In this document: piece after piece, positions 6,748 through 13,720 of the stretch
How positions within the stretch are numbered: the stretch's first letter is position 1
Layout: every line of letters begins with the position of its first letter
DNA from: Galactobacter sp.
Lineage (GTDB): Bacteria; Actinomycetota; Actinomycetes; Actinomycetales; Micrococcaceae
Reading direction: 5' to 3'
Length of the DNA: 19,936 bases
NCBI RefSeq assembly: GCF_022712295.1
Contig: NZ_JALAGT010000104.1
Coordinates: 1-19,936, forward strand
Translations under genes and position numbers: made by a program
The notes under the pieces: model-generated
What the model was told of the DNA's origin: nothing
Databases searched by the model: none
What the model saw: only the letters and a program-made list of their open reading frames with translations

Positions 6748-8079
6748 ATGACCACCCTTGATCAGCCCACGCGGCTGTGGGCCTCGACCGGGTATCGCCG
6801 CTGGCTCACTGCAGACACCGCCAGCCAGTTCGGCGGCGCCATCACCGGCTTCGTGATGCCGCTGATCAGCCTGAGCGTCACCGGCGACCCGGCCCAAGCC
6901 GGCCTCATCTCCGCCTGCGGCGTGCTGGCCCGGATCTGCGCGACCCTCCCCGGTGGATCCGCCGCCGACCGGCACGAACGTCCACGGCTCATGGTCATGG
7001 GTGGGCTGGTGCAGCTGGCCCTGTGCGTGGTGCTGCTCGGCCTCATCCTCGCGGAATTCATGGGGCTGTGGACCCTGTTGGTCCTGAACGTGTTCCTGGG
7101 CCTGGCCGGTGGCTACTTCGCACCCGCCTCCGATGCCGCGCTCAAGGACGTAGTGCCTGCCGCGCTGATCGGCCGGGCGCAGAGCGCCAACCAGGGGCGC
7201 GACGCCGTGGTTTCCCTCGCCGCAGCACCGCTGGGCGGCATCCTGCTCGGCTTCGGCATGTGGATTGCGGCCGCAGGCGTGGCCGTGACTCGAGTGGCCA
7301 CCATCTTCGCCGCGCGGGCTCTCGGTGCCGTTTCCGGCCGGAGCGGTCAGGCGAGGAGTCGGGCACCCGAATCCGACGACACATCCCGAATGGGCCGGAC
7401 CACGGCGGCCCAACCCGGCGAGCTCCCCATCGCCCCCTCGACCGCGGCCGCCGAACGCGGATACGGCGAGACCCTACGCTGGCTCTGGCACCGCCCCGAC
7501 CTACGGGCCGGAATCATTATGGCCGTCCTGGTGAATCTGGGCTGGAGCATCACCACCACCACCGTCATCTACGCCCTGCAGATGAGCGGTAGCGACCCTG
7601 CAGCCATCGGAGTCGTCTCCGGCGCCATGGGAGTAGGAATGCTCATCGGAGCCCTGCTCGCCACCCCGCTGGTGACCAGGTTCGCCACGGGACGGCTCAC
7701 CCTGGCCGCCTTGCTGCTGACCTGCCTCTGCGCGGCCACCCTCCCGGGGCTGAACACGCTCGCGGGGATCGTCCCGGTGATCGCCGTTGCCGTCCTGGGG
7801 GTCCCCGCCCTCAATGCCGGAATCCTCGGCTACATCATGACCGTCACCCCGGCGCACAGAATGGGGAAGGTCTCTGCGGTCGTCAATTTCGGTGCCATGC
7901 TCGCCATGCCCGCCGCACCCGTCGTGGCCGGATTCGGCCTGGCCGGACCCGGGCGATTCACGACCTTGGCTTTTGGGGCAGCATTGTGCCTGTTCTCCCT
8001 GCTCGTGGCCGTGGGATCAACCGCCCTGAGGCGCATTCCCAACGAAGCGCGCTGGGGCGAGTACGACGCCGGCCGCTGA
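6748..8079 (+). CDS. MFS transporter, drug/metabolite efflux type
   Basis: A 443-residue major facilitator superfamily protein with about 12 hydrophobic membrane segments and a hydrophilic central loop (about residues 205-250). The cytoplasmic loop between TM2 and TM3 carries GGSAADRHERPRLMVMGG, a clear version of MFS motif A. The layout resembles macrolide- or enterobactin-type exporters (MefA/EntS group). I chose the ATG at 6748: it has no SD, but TACTCT lies 7 nt upstream. A longer in-frame TTG at 6712 would start inside the operator. The gene is divergent from an ArsR-like regulator and is probably induced by the ligand of that regulator. The exported compound is unknown, though the neighbouring CoA-transferase hints at an acid or its derivative. 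Confidence 0.88.
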   Translation: MTTLDQPTRLWASTGYRRWLTADTASQFGGAITGFVMPLISLSVTGDPAQAGLISACGVLARICATLPGGSAADRHERPRLMVMGGLVQLALCVVLLGLILAEFMGLWTLLVLNVFLGLAGGYFAPASDAALKDVVPAALIGRAQSANQGRDAVVSLAAAPLGGILLGFGMWIAAAGVAVTRVATIFAARALGAVSGRSGQARSRAPESDDTSRMGRTTAAQPGELPIAPSTAAAERGYGETLRWLWHRPDLRAGIIMAVLVNLGWSITTTTVIYALQMSGSDPAAIGVVSGAMGVGMLIGALLATPLVTRFATGRLTLAALLLTCLCAATLPGLNTLAGIVPVIAVAVLGVPALNAGILGYIMTVTPAHRMGKVSAVVNFGAMLAMPAAPVVAGFGLAGPGRFTTLAFGAALCLFSLLVAVGSTALRRIPNEARWGEYDAGR

Positions 8080-8142
8080 CCAGAGCGTGGACGCCCTGGC
8101 AACGGCACAGGTCACGCATGCGACGAGCACACGGCCCTGTCC

Positions 8143-8148
8143 TAGAAT
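8143..8148 (+). promoter_or_regulatory. -10 hexamer of a predicted leaderless promoter for the DUF2804 gene
   Basis: TAGAAT matches the -10 consensus at 5 of 6 positions and ends 6 nt before the ATG at 8155. There is no SD, so transcription probably begins at the start codon. No convincing -35 was found. Confidence 0.45.
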
Positions 8149-8154
8149 CGGTCC

Positions 8155-9168
8155 ATGCGTGAGATCACCTCTGAGACCGAGTTGGTTTCCCCCTCAGGGA
8201 AACTCGTCGAGGCGGCCCTGGGCTTCTCCCGCAGACCGCTGCACAACACCGAGAATCTGCCGCGCGGGTTGCGTCACGGGTGGCATGCCAAGGCCTGGGA
8301 TCGCTGGACCGTGGTCACCGATGATGTCTTCCTGATCTTGACGCTGGCAGACCTGGACGTCGCTGCCCTGGTCAGGGTCTTCTGCCTTGACCGAGCCACG
8401 GGGGCGGTCGCGGAACACGAGTCCGTGAAGTTCGCCCGACCCGCCGACGCCATGGTGTTGCCGGGTGAGGTCCCGCCGTTCTTTGCTCACGGCACGTTGG
8501 ACGGACTCTCCGTGCGCTTCGATGCTGCCGGGGAGAATCGCACCGTTCTGCGTGCGGAGACCGAGCGCGTGTCCACGGTCCTGGAGGTGGACGCTCACAC
8601 GGAATCGCTGTCGATGGCCACGTCGCTGGGTCGCGACCGTTTCCGCTATACCGTCACCGGTCCCGCGCTGCCGGTGACCGGCCTGGTGGTGTTGGACGGG
8701 CGCGACGTCCTGGTGGACGCCCCCTCCTTCGCCACGTTGGAGCGTGGCCGCGGCCTGTTGCCTCGCCGCACCGAGTCTCTGCGCGCCTGCGCGGGCGGGA
8801 TCACCTCTGATGGCCGACGGGTGGGTCTCGTCCTCACGGAGGGCCCCGCCGGGCCGTCCTCGGACGTCGCGGAGAACGCACTCGTGATCAATGGCAAGTT
8901 GAACGGCCCGCGCCCGCAGGTCACCTGGGACGCTCCCGCCTTGAACTCCGACGCGAAGTCCGCGCCGTGGCATGCGCGAGGTTCCTGGATCGATGCGACC
9001 CTGAAACCGGCTCACACGCGCACAGTGACCAGCAAGTCCGGGCTCATCAACGAGACCTGTTTGCAGGCCTTCGGAGAGTTCAGCGGCTCGGCCGTACTGA
9101 CCGACGGCAGTCGCGTGAACCTCACCGGCCTGAAGGGCTGGGCGGAACGCTCCTCGCGCCGCTGGTGA
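8155..9168 (+). CDS. DUF2804 domain-containing protein
   Basis: A 337-residue protein I recognise as DUF2804, a family common in actinobacteria and of unknown function. Typical segments are the opening REITSETELVSPSGKLVEAALGFSRRPLHNTENL, the strand WTVVTDDVFLILTLADLDVAALVRVFCLDRATG, NALVINGKLNGPRPQVTWDA in the middle, and GLKGWAERSSRRW at the C-terminus. It is rich in beta strands and has no signal peptide or membrane segment. The ATG at 8155 has no SD and is read as leaderless. It is monocistronic by layout, with MFS upstream (75 bp away) and a convergent nitrilase gene downstream. The stop TGA lies inside a 21-bp tandem repeat, so the RRW end has been copied past the stop. The biochemical role is not known to me. 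Confidence 0.85.
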   Translation: MREITSETELVSPSGKLVEAALGFSRRPLHNTENLPRGLRHGWHAKAWDRWTVVTDDVFLILTLADLDVAALVRVFCLDRATGAVAEHESVKFARPADAMVLPGEVPPFFAHGTLDGLSVRFDAAGENRTVLRAETERVSTVLEVDAHTESLSMATSLGRDRFRYTVTGPALPVTGLVVLDGRDVLVDAPSFATLERGRGLLPRRTESLRACAGGITSDGRRVGLVLTEGPAGPSSDVAENALVINGKLNGPRPQVTWDAPALNSDAKSAPWHARGSWIDATLKPAHTRTVTSKSGLINETCLQAFGEFSGSAVLTDGSRVNLTGLKGWAERSSRRW

Positions 9169-9210
9169 TCTTCGCTGCGCCGCTGGTGATCTTCGCTGCG
9201 CCGCTGGTGA
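9157..9210. repeat. 21-bp tandem repeat across the DUF2804 stop codon
   Basis: The unit starts CGCCGCTGGTGATC and continues TTCGCTG (21 bp). It is present in two full copies (9157-9177, 9178-9198) and a third copy of 12 bp (9199-9210). The first copy contains the final codons (R-R-W) and stop of the DUF2804 gene; later copies are non-coding. It looks like a recent slippage duplication. Confidence 0.8.
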
Positions 9211-9221
9211 GTGGCGCGCGA

Positions 9222-9251
9222 GAGCCGCGCCCCGTCGTCGGGCATGGGACG
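9222..9251. repeat. Dispersed repeat, copy 2
   Basis: Begins GAGCCGCGC and ends CGTCGGGCATGGGACG, close to 3638-3664 after phr. The two copies differ by a short insertion in the middle and one T in the T/TGGG run. Confidence 0.35.
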
Positions 9252-9285
9252 TTCCGCCCCTCGATTGAAGATTGACCCCTCAAAA

Positions 9286-9323
9286 CGTGTTCAGCCCCAG
9301 TCGTACGACTGGGGCTGAACACG
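9286..9323 (-). terminator. Perfect 38-bp palindrome, terminator of the nitrilase-family gene
   Basis: The two 19-base arms are exact reverse complements; the inner centre reads CAGTCGTACGACTG, so the RNA stem would be at least 17 bp with a 4-nt loop. On the minus strand the stem is followed by TTTTG, which fits a terminator for the leftward gene ending at 9367. On the plus strand there is no T-run, but the stem could also stop transcripts from the DUF2804 gene. Confidence 0.75.
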
Positions 9324-9366
9324 AAATCGGTGGCTGAACGTGGAAACGGGGGGTAATCCGAAAGGC

Positions 9367-10167
9367 TCAGGCGTCGCCGGGAGCGGGGACCCCGATGCGG
9401 CGGTTCGCGAGCACCGGCAGGAACTCACGGACCTCGTCCACACGCTTGCGGGTGACTTCCACCGTGACCAGGCCCTCGGCCTCGTCTGCCAGATAGTCCA
9501 CCGGCTGCGCCATGGGGTCGATGACTCCCGAGTAGCCGATGGTGGCGGCACCCGACGTGCCTGCCGCGGCCACCCACACGGTGTTCTCCACTGCGCGGGC
9601 CTTGACGAGGGTGCGCCAGTGATCGACTTTGTGCTCGCCCTTGTACCAGGCCGCACCGACCAACAGCACGTCAGCGCCTTCCAGCGCCAGGTCGCGGGCC
9701 AGCTCCGGGAAACGGATGTCGTAGCAGGTCATGACGCCGAACTTCAGGCCACCCAGCTCGAAGACGGCCCGCTGCTCGGGGGCGCCTGCCGTGATCCGCT
9801 CGGACTCCTTGAAGGAGAACGCGTCGTAGAGGTGGATCTTGCGGTACGTGGTGACGATGGTGCCCTTGGCATCCACGGCTACCACGGTATTGAACGGGTT
9901 CTCTTCACCGTTGGGCTCGTAGCCGCCGGCCACCACGGCGATCCCGTGGCCCGCGGCGATGAAGGAGAGGCGCTGAACAAAACGGGACCAGTCGCGTGTC
10001 ACGGCAGCGGAGAGATCCGCAGCCTTGCGGATGGCGAGCATGGATTCCTCGGGGAAGAGCACCAGGTCGGCGCCGTCCGCCTTCGCGGAACCGGCCAGCC
10101 GGTCCATGGTCTCCAGGTTCTCGAAGACGTCGCCGCTCGGATCGAACTGGCCAACACTGATCTTCAT
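9367..10167 (-). CDS. Carbon-nitrogen hydrolase (nitrilase superfamily amidase)
   Basis: A 266-residue nitrilase-superfamily hydrolase that splits amide C-N bonds. The catalytic Glu-Lys-Cys set is visible: E40 in LVLFPEES, K110 in TYRKIHLYD and C148 in GVMTCYDIRFPELARDLALEGADVL. YRKIHLYD with CYDIRFPEL is typical of the Nit1/Nit2-like branch (omega-amidase and deaminated glutathione amidase types), so a repair or amide-salvage role is plausible, but the exact substrate is not shown. The ATG at 10167 is preceded by a purine-rich SD (AAGGAAGTGGAG). It lies downstream of purA on the same strand, with a terminator-like hairpin between them, so read-through from purA is probably limited. It is soluble and intracellular. 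Confidence 0.93.
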   Translation of the reverse strand: MKISVGQFDPSGDVFENLETMDRLAGSAKADGADLVLFPEESMLAIRKAADLSAAVTRDWSRFVQRLSFIAAGHGIAVVAGGYEPNGEENPFNTVVAVDAKGTIVTTYRKIHLYDAFSFKESERITAGAPEQRAVFELGGLKFGVMTCYDIRFPELARDLALEGADVLLVGAAWYKGEHKVDHWRTLVKARAVENTVWVAAAGTSGAATIGYSGVIDPMAQPVDYLADEAEGLVTVEVTRKRVDEVREFLPVLANRRIGVPAPGDA

Positions 10168-10266
10168 GATGCTCCACTTCCTTGGACGTTGGGCACGCCG
10201 TCATCGGACGCGACCTGGCTACTGCATCACCGCGTACTCACCACGGTGGTTCTGACAAGAGTAACG

Positions 10267-10307
10267 AGGACTGATGAGACCAACCTGAGTGTGGTCCCAT
10301 CAGTCCT
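10267..10307 (-). terminator. Hairpin after purA
   Basis: Arms 10267-10282 (starting AGGACTGATG) and 10292-10307 (ending CATCAGTCCT) pair over 16 positions with one G-U type mismatch and a 9-nt loop. On the minus strand, a moderately T-rich CGTTACTCTTGT follows. It lies 17 bp after the purA stop, the place expected for its terminator. Confidence 0.7.
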
Positions 10308-10323
10308 GGTTCCACGTCTTCGA

Positions 10324-11622
10324 TCAGTCGGCGACGGGACCGATCAGGTCATGCACCACGATGGTCTGATCGCGATCCGGGCCGACACCGATCGCGGAGA
10401 ATCGGCAGCCGGAGAGATCCTGCAGCGCCAGCACGTACTTGCGCGCGTTCTCCGGCAGGTCCTCGAGCGTCTTGGCGTCGGTGATGTCCTCGGTCCAACC
10501 GTCGAAGTACTCGAAGATCGGCTTCGCATGATGGAAGTCGGACTGGGTCATGGGGACCTCGTCGTGGCGGACACCGTCCACGTCGTAGGCCACGCACACC
10601 GGAATCTTCTCCAGCCCGGTGAGCACGTCCAGCTTGGTGAGGAAGTAGTCCGTGAAGCCGTTGACGCGGGACGCGTAGCGGGCCAGGACGGAGTCGTACC
10701 AACCGGTACGACGCGGGCGGCCGGTGTTCACGCCGTACTCGCCGCCGCTCTCGCGAAGGCGGTCGCCCATCTCGTCGAAGAGTTCCGTGGGGAACGGGCC
10801 GGCGCCCACACGGGTGGTGTAAGCCTTGATGATGCCGATGGAACGCTGGATGCGCGTGGGGCCGATACCCGAACCCACGGAGGCGCCGCCTGCCGTGGGG
10901 TTGGAGGAGGTCACGAAGGGGTAGGTGCCGTGGTCCACGTCCAGGAACGTGGCCTGGCCGCCCTCCATCAACACGACCTTGTCCTCGTCGAGAGCCTTGT
11001 TCAGTACAAGTTCCGAGTCGATCACCAGGGGACGCAGGCGGTCCGCGAAGCCGAGGAAGTACTCCACGATCTCGTCGGCCTCGATGGCGCGGCGGTTGTA
11101 GATCTTCACCAGTAGCTCGTTCTTCTGGCGCAGCGAGCCCTCCACCTTCTGGCGCAGGATGGACTCGTCGAAGATGTCCTGGACGCGGACGCCGAGACGG
11201 CCCACCTTGTCCATGTAGGCCGGGCCGATGCCGCGACCGGTGGTGCCGATGGCGCGCTTGCCGAGGAACCGTTCGGTGACCTTGTCCATGGTCTGGTGGA
11301 ACGGGGCCACCAGGTGAGCGTTCGCCGAGACGCGCAGGCGAGAGGTGTCCGCGCCGCGGGCCTCGAGGGCGTCCATCTCCTCGAAGAGCGCCTCCAGGTT
11401 GATGACGCAGCCATTGCCGAGAATCGGGATGGTGGTCGGCGCGAGAATGCCTGCGGGAATGAGCTTGAGCTCGTATTTCTCGCCTCCCACGACCACGGTG
11501 TGCCCGGCATTGTTGCCGCCATTGGGCTTCACGACGTAGTCGACGCGGCCGCCCAGCAGGTCGGTGGCCTTGCCCTTACCCTCGTCGCCCCACTGGGCTC
11601 CGACGATCACGATCGCTGGCAT
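10324..11622 (-). CDS. purA: Adenylosuccinate synthetase
   Basis: A 432-residue enzyme that joins IMP and aspartate using GTP to give adenylosuccinate, the first committed step to AMP. The N-terminal QWGDEGKGK loop and NNAGHTVVV hold the catalytic Asp13 and His41. TTGRGIGPAYMDK is the family signature segment. Length equals the bacterial norm (about 430) and the reading frame is intact, so it should be functional. The ATG at 11622 has GGAGG about 9 nt upstream. A 5' region of more than 150 bp with potential hairpins separates it from the divergent lipoprotein gene. Regulation by purine level is common for purA, but no known riboswitch was recognised here. Confidence 0.97.
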   Translation of the reverse strand: MPAIVIVGAQWGDEGKGKATDLLGGRVDYVVKPNGGNNAGHTVVVGGEKYELKLIPAGILAPTTIPILGNGCVINLEALFEEMDALEARGADTSRLRVSANAHLVAPFHQTMDKVTERFLGKRAIGTTGRGIGPAYMDKVGRLGVRVQDIFDESILRQKVEGSLRQKNELLVKIYNRRAIEADEIVEYFLGFADRLRPLVIDSELVLNKALDEDKVVLMEGGQATFLDVDHGTYPFVTSSNPTAGGASVGSGIGPTRIQRSIGIIKAYTTRVGAGPFPTELFDEMGDRLRESGGEYGVNTGRPRRTGWYDSVLARYASRVNGFTDYFLTKLDVLTGLEKIPVCVAYDVDGVRHDEVPMTQSDFHHAKPIFEYFDGWTEDITDAKTLEDLPENARKYVLALQDLSGCRFSAIGVGPDRDQTIVVHDLIGPVAD

Positions 11623-11836
11623 GGAATCTGCCCTCCGTTTGCCGCATGGTGTCTACGGCGGTTTCCGGTCCCGTGGTTCGGGCCCGGGGTCCGGGTCCCC
11701 CCGAACACAGGAATGCCTCCCGCACCGAGTGTCCTCGACCAACGACCGGTTCATGAATCGGCGGCGTACGAGGGGCGGACGGGCAAGAGGCTCTTGCAAC
11801 CTGAGTTTAGCCGGGCGGTGGTTGAACGTTCCAACC
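11623..11836 (-). promoter_or_regulatory. purA leader and promoter region
   Basis: No gene is seen between 11623 and the lipoprotein start at 12042. In the purA-side half, minus-strand TTGGAA with TAAACT 19 bp later (near 11805-11835) is a possible promoter. GCAAGAGGCTCTTGC (11783-11797) is a 7-bp hairpin just downstream of it, and arms GTTCGGG (11676-11682) and CCCGAAC (11700-11706) form a second stem in the leader. GGTTG (11820-11824) and CAACC (11832-11836) flank the promoter as a small inverted repeat. These could form attenuator-like RNA; no known riboswitch class was matched. Confidence 0.35.
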
Positions 11837-11933
11837 CATGACGGGCGCGCCGCCCCCTCCGTCGTGGCACATGCCTTGCTTGGGACTCTGACAGCGACCT
11901 CTCACCGTGACACAGGCCAGCCGAATCCACCTC

Positions 11934-11962
11934 TTGGGTCCGCCTCAAACCGGCGCCATAAC
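11934..11962 (+). promoter_or_regulatory. Predicted promoter of the Gly-rich lipoprotein gene
   Basis: TTGGGT (11934-11939) and CATAAC (11957-11962) are separated by 17 bp and lie about 80 bp before the ATG at 12042. Each hexamer matches 4 of 6 consensus bases. An SD (AAGGA) precedes the ATG. Confidence 0.4.
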
Positions 11963-12041
11963 TTCGTTGAGCATCCAGACAAGTACGAGCCACGTCGGGG
12001 CCCAACCCCTGGATCCCGACCGCGGAAGCAAGGACGCCACC

Positions 12042-12755
12042 ATGACCAACCACAACGACTCAACCAACACCCCCGACATCGACACCACCCAGACCGAACT
12101 GCCGTACGAGACCGCTGCCAAGCGCTCCGGCTGGCTCAAGCGGGGCGCCACTGCAGGACTCGTAGCCGTGAGCCTCGGTGGGCTCGGCGTGGGTCTGGCC
12201 GCCTGTTCCGGCGCGGCCTCCGCGGACACCGACACTTCGTCGCAGTCGGCCGGCACGTCCTCGAATGGGCAGGCCGCAGCCGGCCAGGGCGGTCAGGGCG
12301 GTCAGGGCGGTCAGGCGCCCGACGGGCAGGGCGGACCCTTCGACAACATCGACACCGCCGCCGTCGCCAAGACCCTCGGAATCGACGAGGACACTCTGAC
12401 CGAGGCCATCGATTCCATCCAGCCTCAGCAGGGCGGCGAGGCCGGAGGGGGCCAGGGCGGAACGTCCGGCTCCGCCGAAGGCGGCGCTCCGGGCGCTTCC
12501 GGGGACGGCACCGAGGGCGCCGGGTCCAATGCGGCCGCCGACGGCTCGTCGGGCATGGACGGCGCGGCGCCAGAGGGCGATGCGGCAGAGGGCGATGCGG
12601 CAGCCGGCGACGCCGGCGAGGACCCGATGGTGGCTGCCCTCGCCACGGCGCTGGACCTGGGCTACGACGACGTCCTCGCCGCGCTCGAGGACCACGGATT
12701 CACGGTCGGCGGCCCTGGCGGTCAGCCAGGCCAGCCCGGCCAGCCCGCCGAATGA
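12042..12755 (+). CDS. Gly/Ala-rich predicted lipoprotein, unknown function
   Basis: A 237-residue acidic protein. A 30-residue hydrophilic start is followed by KRSGWLKRGATAGLVAVSLGGLGVGLAAC, a hydrophobic segment ending in the lipobox L-A-A-C with Cys55, so a lipoprotein anchored at the outer face of the membrane is predicted. The mature part is low-complexity (GQGGQGGQGGQ; GDAAEGDAAAGDAGED) with two similar helical modules: AVAKTLGIDEDTLTEAIDSIQ and ALATALDLGYDDVLAALEDHGF. Both follow an L-G-[IY]-[DE]-D-x-[LV]-x-x-A-[IL] plan also seen in small secreted repeats such as DUF2680-like modules. The ATG at 12042 has AAGGA about 9 nt upstream. The gene is divergent from purA and ends in a shared terminator. 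In-frame 9-bp and 15-bp DNA repeats make length variation between strains likely. Confidence 0.7.
   Translation: MTNHNDSTNTPDIDTTQTELPYETAAKRSGWLKRGATAGLVAVSLGGLGVGLAACSGAASADTDTSSQSAGTSSNGQAAAGQGGQGGQGGQAPDGQGGPFDNIDTAAVAKTLGIDEDTLTEAIDSIQPQQGGEAGGGQGGTSGSAEGGAPGASGDGTEGAGSNAAADGSSGMDGAAPEGDAAEGDAAAGDAGEDPMVAALATALDLGYDDVLAALEDHGFTVGGPGGQPGQPGQPAE
12285..12311 (+). repeat. 9-bp tandem repeat inside the Gly-rich lipoprotein gene
   Basis: Three head-to-tail copies of CAGGGCGGT encode Q-G-G repeats. A further pair of 15-bp copies starting GAGGGCGATG lies at 12573-12602. Both unit lengths are multiples of three. Confidence 0.8.
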
Positions 12756-12784
12756 CGGCTTCTCCCCGTTTCCCGGATCCACGC

Positions 12785-12828
12785 CACCGAATCGGCGACC
12801 CTTGTCCGGGGGCGGGGAGGATTCGGTG
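12785..12828. terminator. Bidirectional hairpin between the lipoprotein and MerR genes
   Basis: CACCGAATC (12785-12793) and GATTCGGTG (12820-12828) form a 9-bp stem with a GC-rich internal region. It lies between two convergent genes. There is no strong T-run. Confidence 0.6.
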
Positions 12829-12841
12829 TGGGATCAGAGAC

Positions 12842-13573
12842 TCAGTCCCACTCCGCGGTGTCGGGGTCCACGCCGTGAGCGCGAGCATTGGCGTCGATGA
12901 TGGCCCTCAGCCACGCGGCGAGGCCAGGCTCGCGCGAGTCGTAGTGCTCGGTCCAGCGTGGGTCCGCTGTGTAGCCCTGAGCGATGAGCGACTGCCTGGC
13001 ATGGCTGACGTCGAACCACTGGCCCACGTTGGCGCGGTGGCGTTCGGCGAGCGCGTTGGCCTCGGACGACCCAGGCTCCACACCTGCACGCAGGCCTTCC
13101 GCCAGTGCCGTTTCGAGGTCTTCCAGGGCCCGCTTGGCTTCTTCCATGTCGGCCTCGTCGTGATAGGGATCGGTCCAGACGCTGCCGAGCGCGCCCGCCT
13201 GTTCCTCGGGGGTGAGTTCGTTATGTGTCATGTTTCTCTCCAGAAGTGTGTCCACGGAGGAGACCATCTCCTCCAGTCGAGCGATCCGAGTCAGGAGCAG
13301 GTCGCGTTGACGGCGAAGGTGTTCCGCCTCGTCTGCTCCGGGTGAGGCCAGAACGCGGGAGATCTGTTCCAGCGGCATCCCCACCTCGCGGTAGACCAGG
13401 ACCTGCTGCAGCCGCGCGATGTCGGCGCGGGAGTAGAGCCGGTAGCCGGAGCCGGTCCTTGCTTCCGGGGAGACCAGCCCGGTCTCGTCCCAGTGGTGCA
13501 GGGTGCGCACGCTGACTCCCAGCGCCCGCGCGGCCTCGCCGACTCTCAGTCCGTTGGTCTCGGAATCGTTCAT
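12842..13573 (-). CDS. MerR-family regulator with TipAS-like antibiotic-binding domain
   Basis: A 243-residue regulator of the TipA type. The N-terminal MerR wHTH (LRVGEAARALGVSVRTLHHWDETGLVSPEARTGSGYRLYSRADIARLQQVLVYREVGMPLEQI) is followed by a coiled-coil helix (about 85-115) and a C-terminal TipAS domain, seen in NALAERHRANVGQWFDVSHARQSLIAQGYTADPRWTEHYDSREPGLAAWLRAIIDANA. In Streptomyces TipAL such a domain binds thiopeptide antibiotics and activates its own promoter; other TipAS proteins bind different drugs. I chose ATG 13573 because the dyad promoter places transcription start at that codon; a GTG at 13582 with an SD-like GAGGGGA upstream is the alternative. No drug exporter or modifying gene is adjacent in the operon; a TetR gene is divergent. 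Confidence 0.9.
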   Translation of the reverse strand: MNDSETNGLRVGEAARALGVSVRTLHHWDETGLVSPEARTGSGYRLYSRADIARLQQVLVYREVGMPLEQISRVLASPGADEAEHLRRQRDLLLTRIARLEEMVSSVDTLLERNMTHNELTPEEQAGALGSVWTDPYHDEADMEEAKRALEDLETALAEGLRAGVEPGSSEANALAERHRANVGQWFDVSHARQSLIAQGYTADPRWTEHYDSREPGLAAWLRAIIDANARAHGVDPDTAEWD

Positions 13574-13580
13574 GGTGAAC

Positions 13581-13611
13581 ACTCTGTCCCCTCACGTCGC
13601 GTCAGGGTCAA
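13581..13611 (-). promoter_or_regulatory. MerR-type autoregulated promoter with 19-bp spacer dyad
   Basis: On the minus strand, TTGACC (-35, 13606-13611) is followed by a 19-bp spacer and the weak -10 CAGAGT (13581-13586), 7 nt before the ATG at 13573. The spacer carries CCCTnACG-nnn-CGTnAGGG (13589-13607), an 8-bp imperfect-centred dyad. A dyad inside an over-long 19-bp spacer is the known mark of MerR-activated promoters, so the adjacent regulator almost certainly binds here. Confidence 0.75.
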
Positions 13612-13708
13612 CCCCCGTTTGCGCGATTCTTCGCTTCCTACCCGATACGCCCCGTGGAACCCACGGTGCAGATCGGGTTGGAAGGGCGTTCTCGATGCCG
13701 CGGGCCGA

Positions 13709-13714
13709 TAGGCT
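13709..13714 (+). promoter_or_regulatory. Weak -10 of a predicted leaderless promoter for the TetR gene
   Basis: TAGGCT lies 6 nt before the ATG at 13721. The same hexamer and spacing precede the ArsR-like gene. No -35 or SD is convincing. Confidence 0.3.
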
Positions 13715-13720
13715 CCGTAT

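Noticed and set aside
9340..11115. 591-codon open frame on the plus strand
   Set aside because: It is antisense to the nitrilase-family and purA genes, both clearly real; high GC content alone keeps such frames open.
12285..12602. Repeat array resembling a CRISPR or minisatellite locus
   Set aside because: The units are short, head to tail and in frame within a coding gene, with no spacers.
11564..13345. 593-codon open frame on the plus strand
   Set aside because: It runs across purA, the intergenic region, the lipoprotein gene and the MerR gene in the wrong frame, with Arg-rich content typical of a shadow frame.
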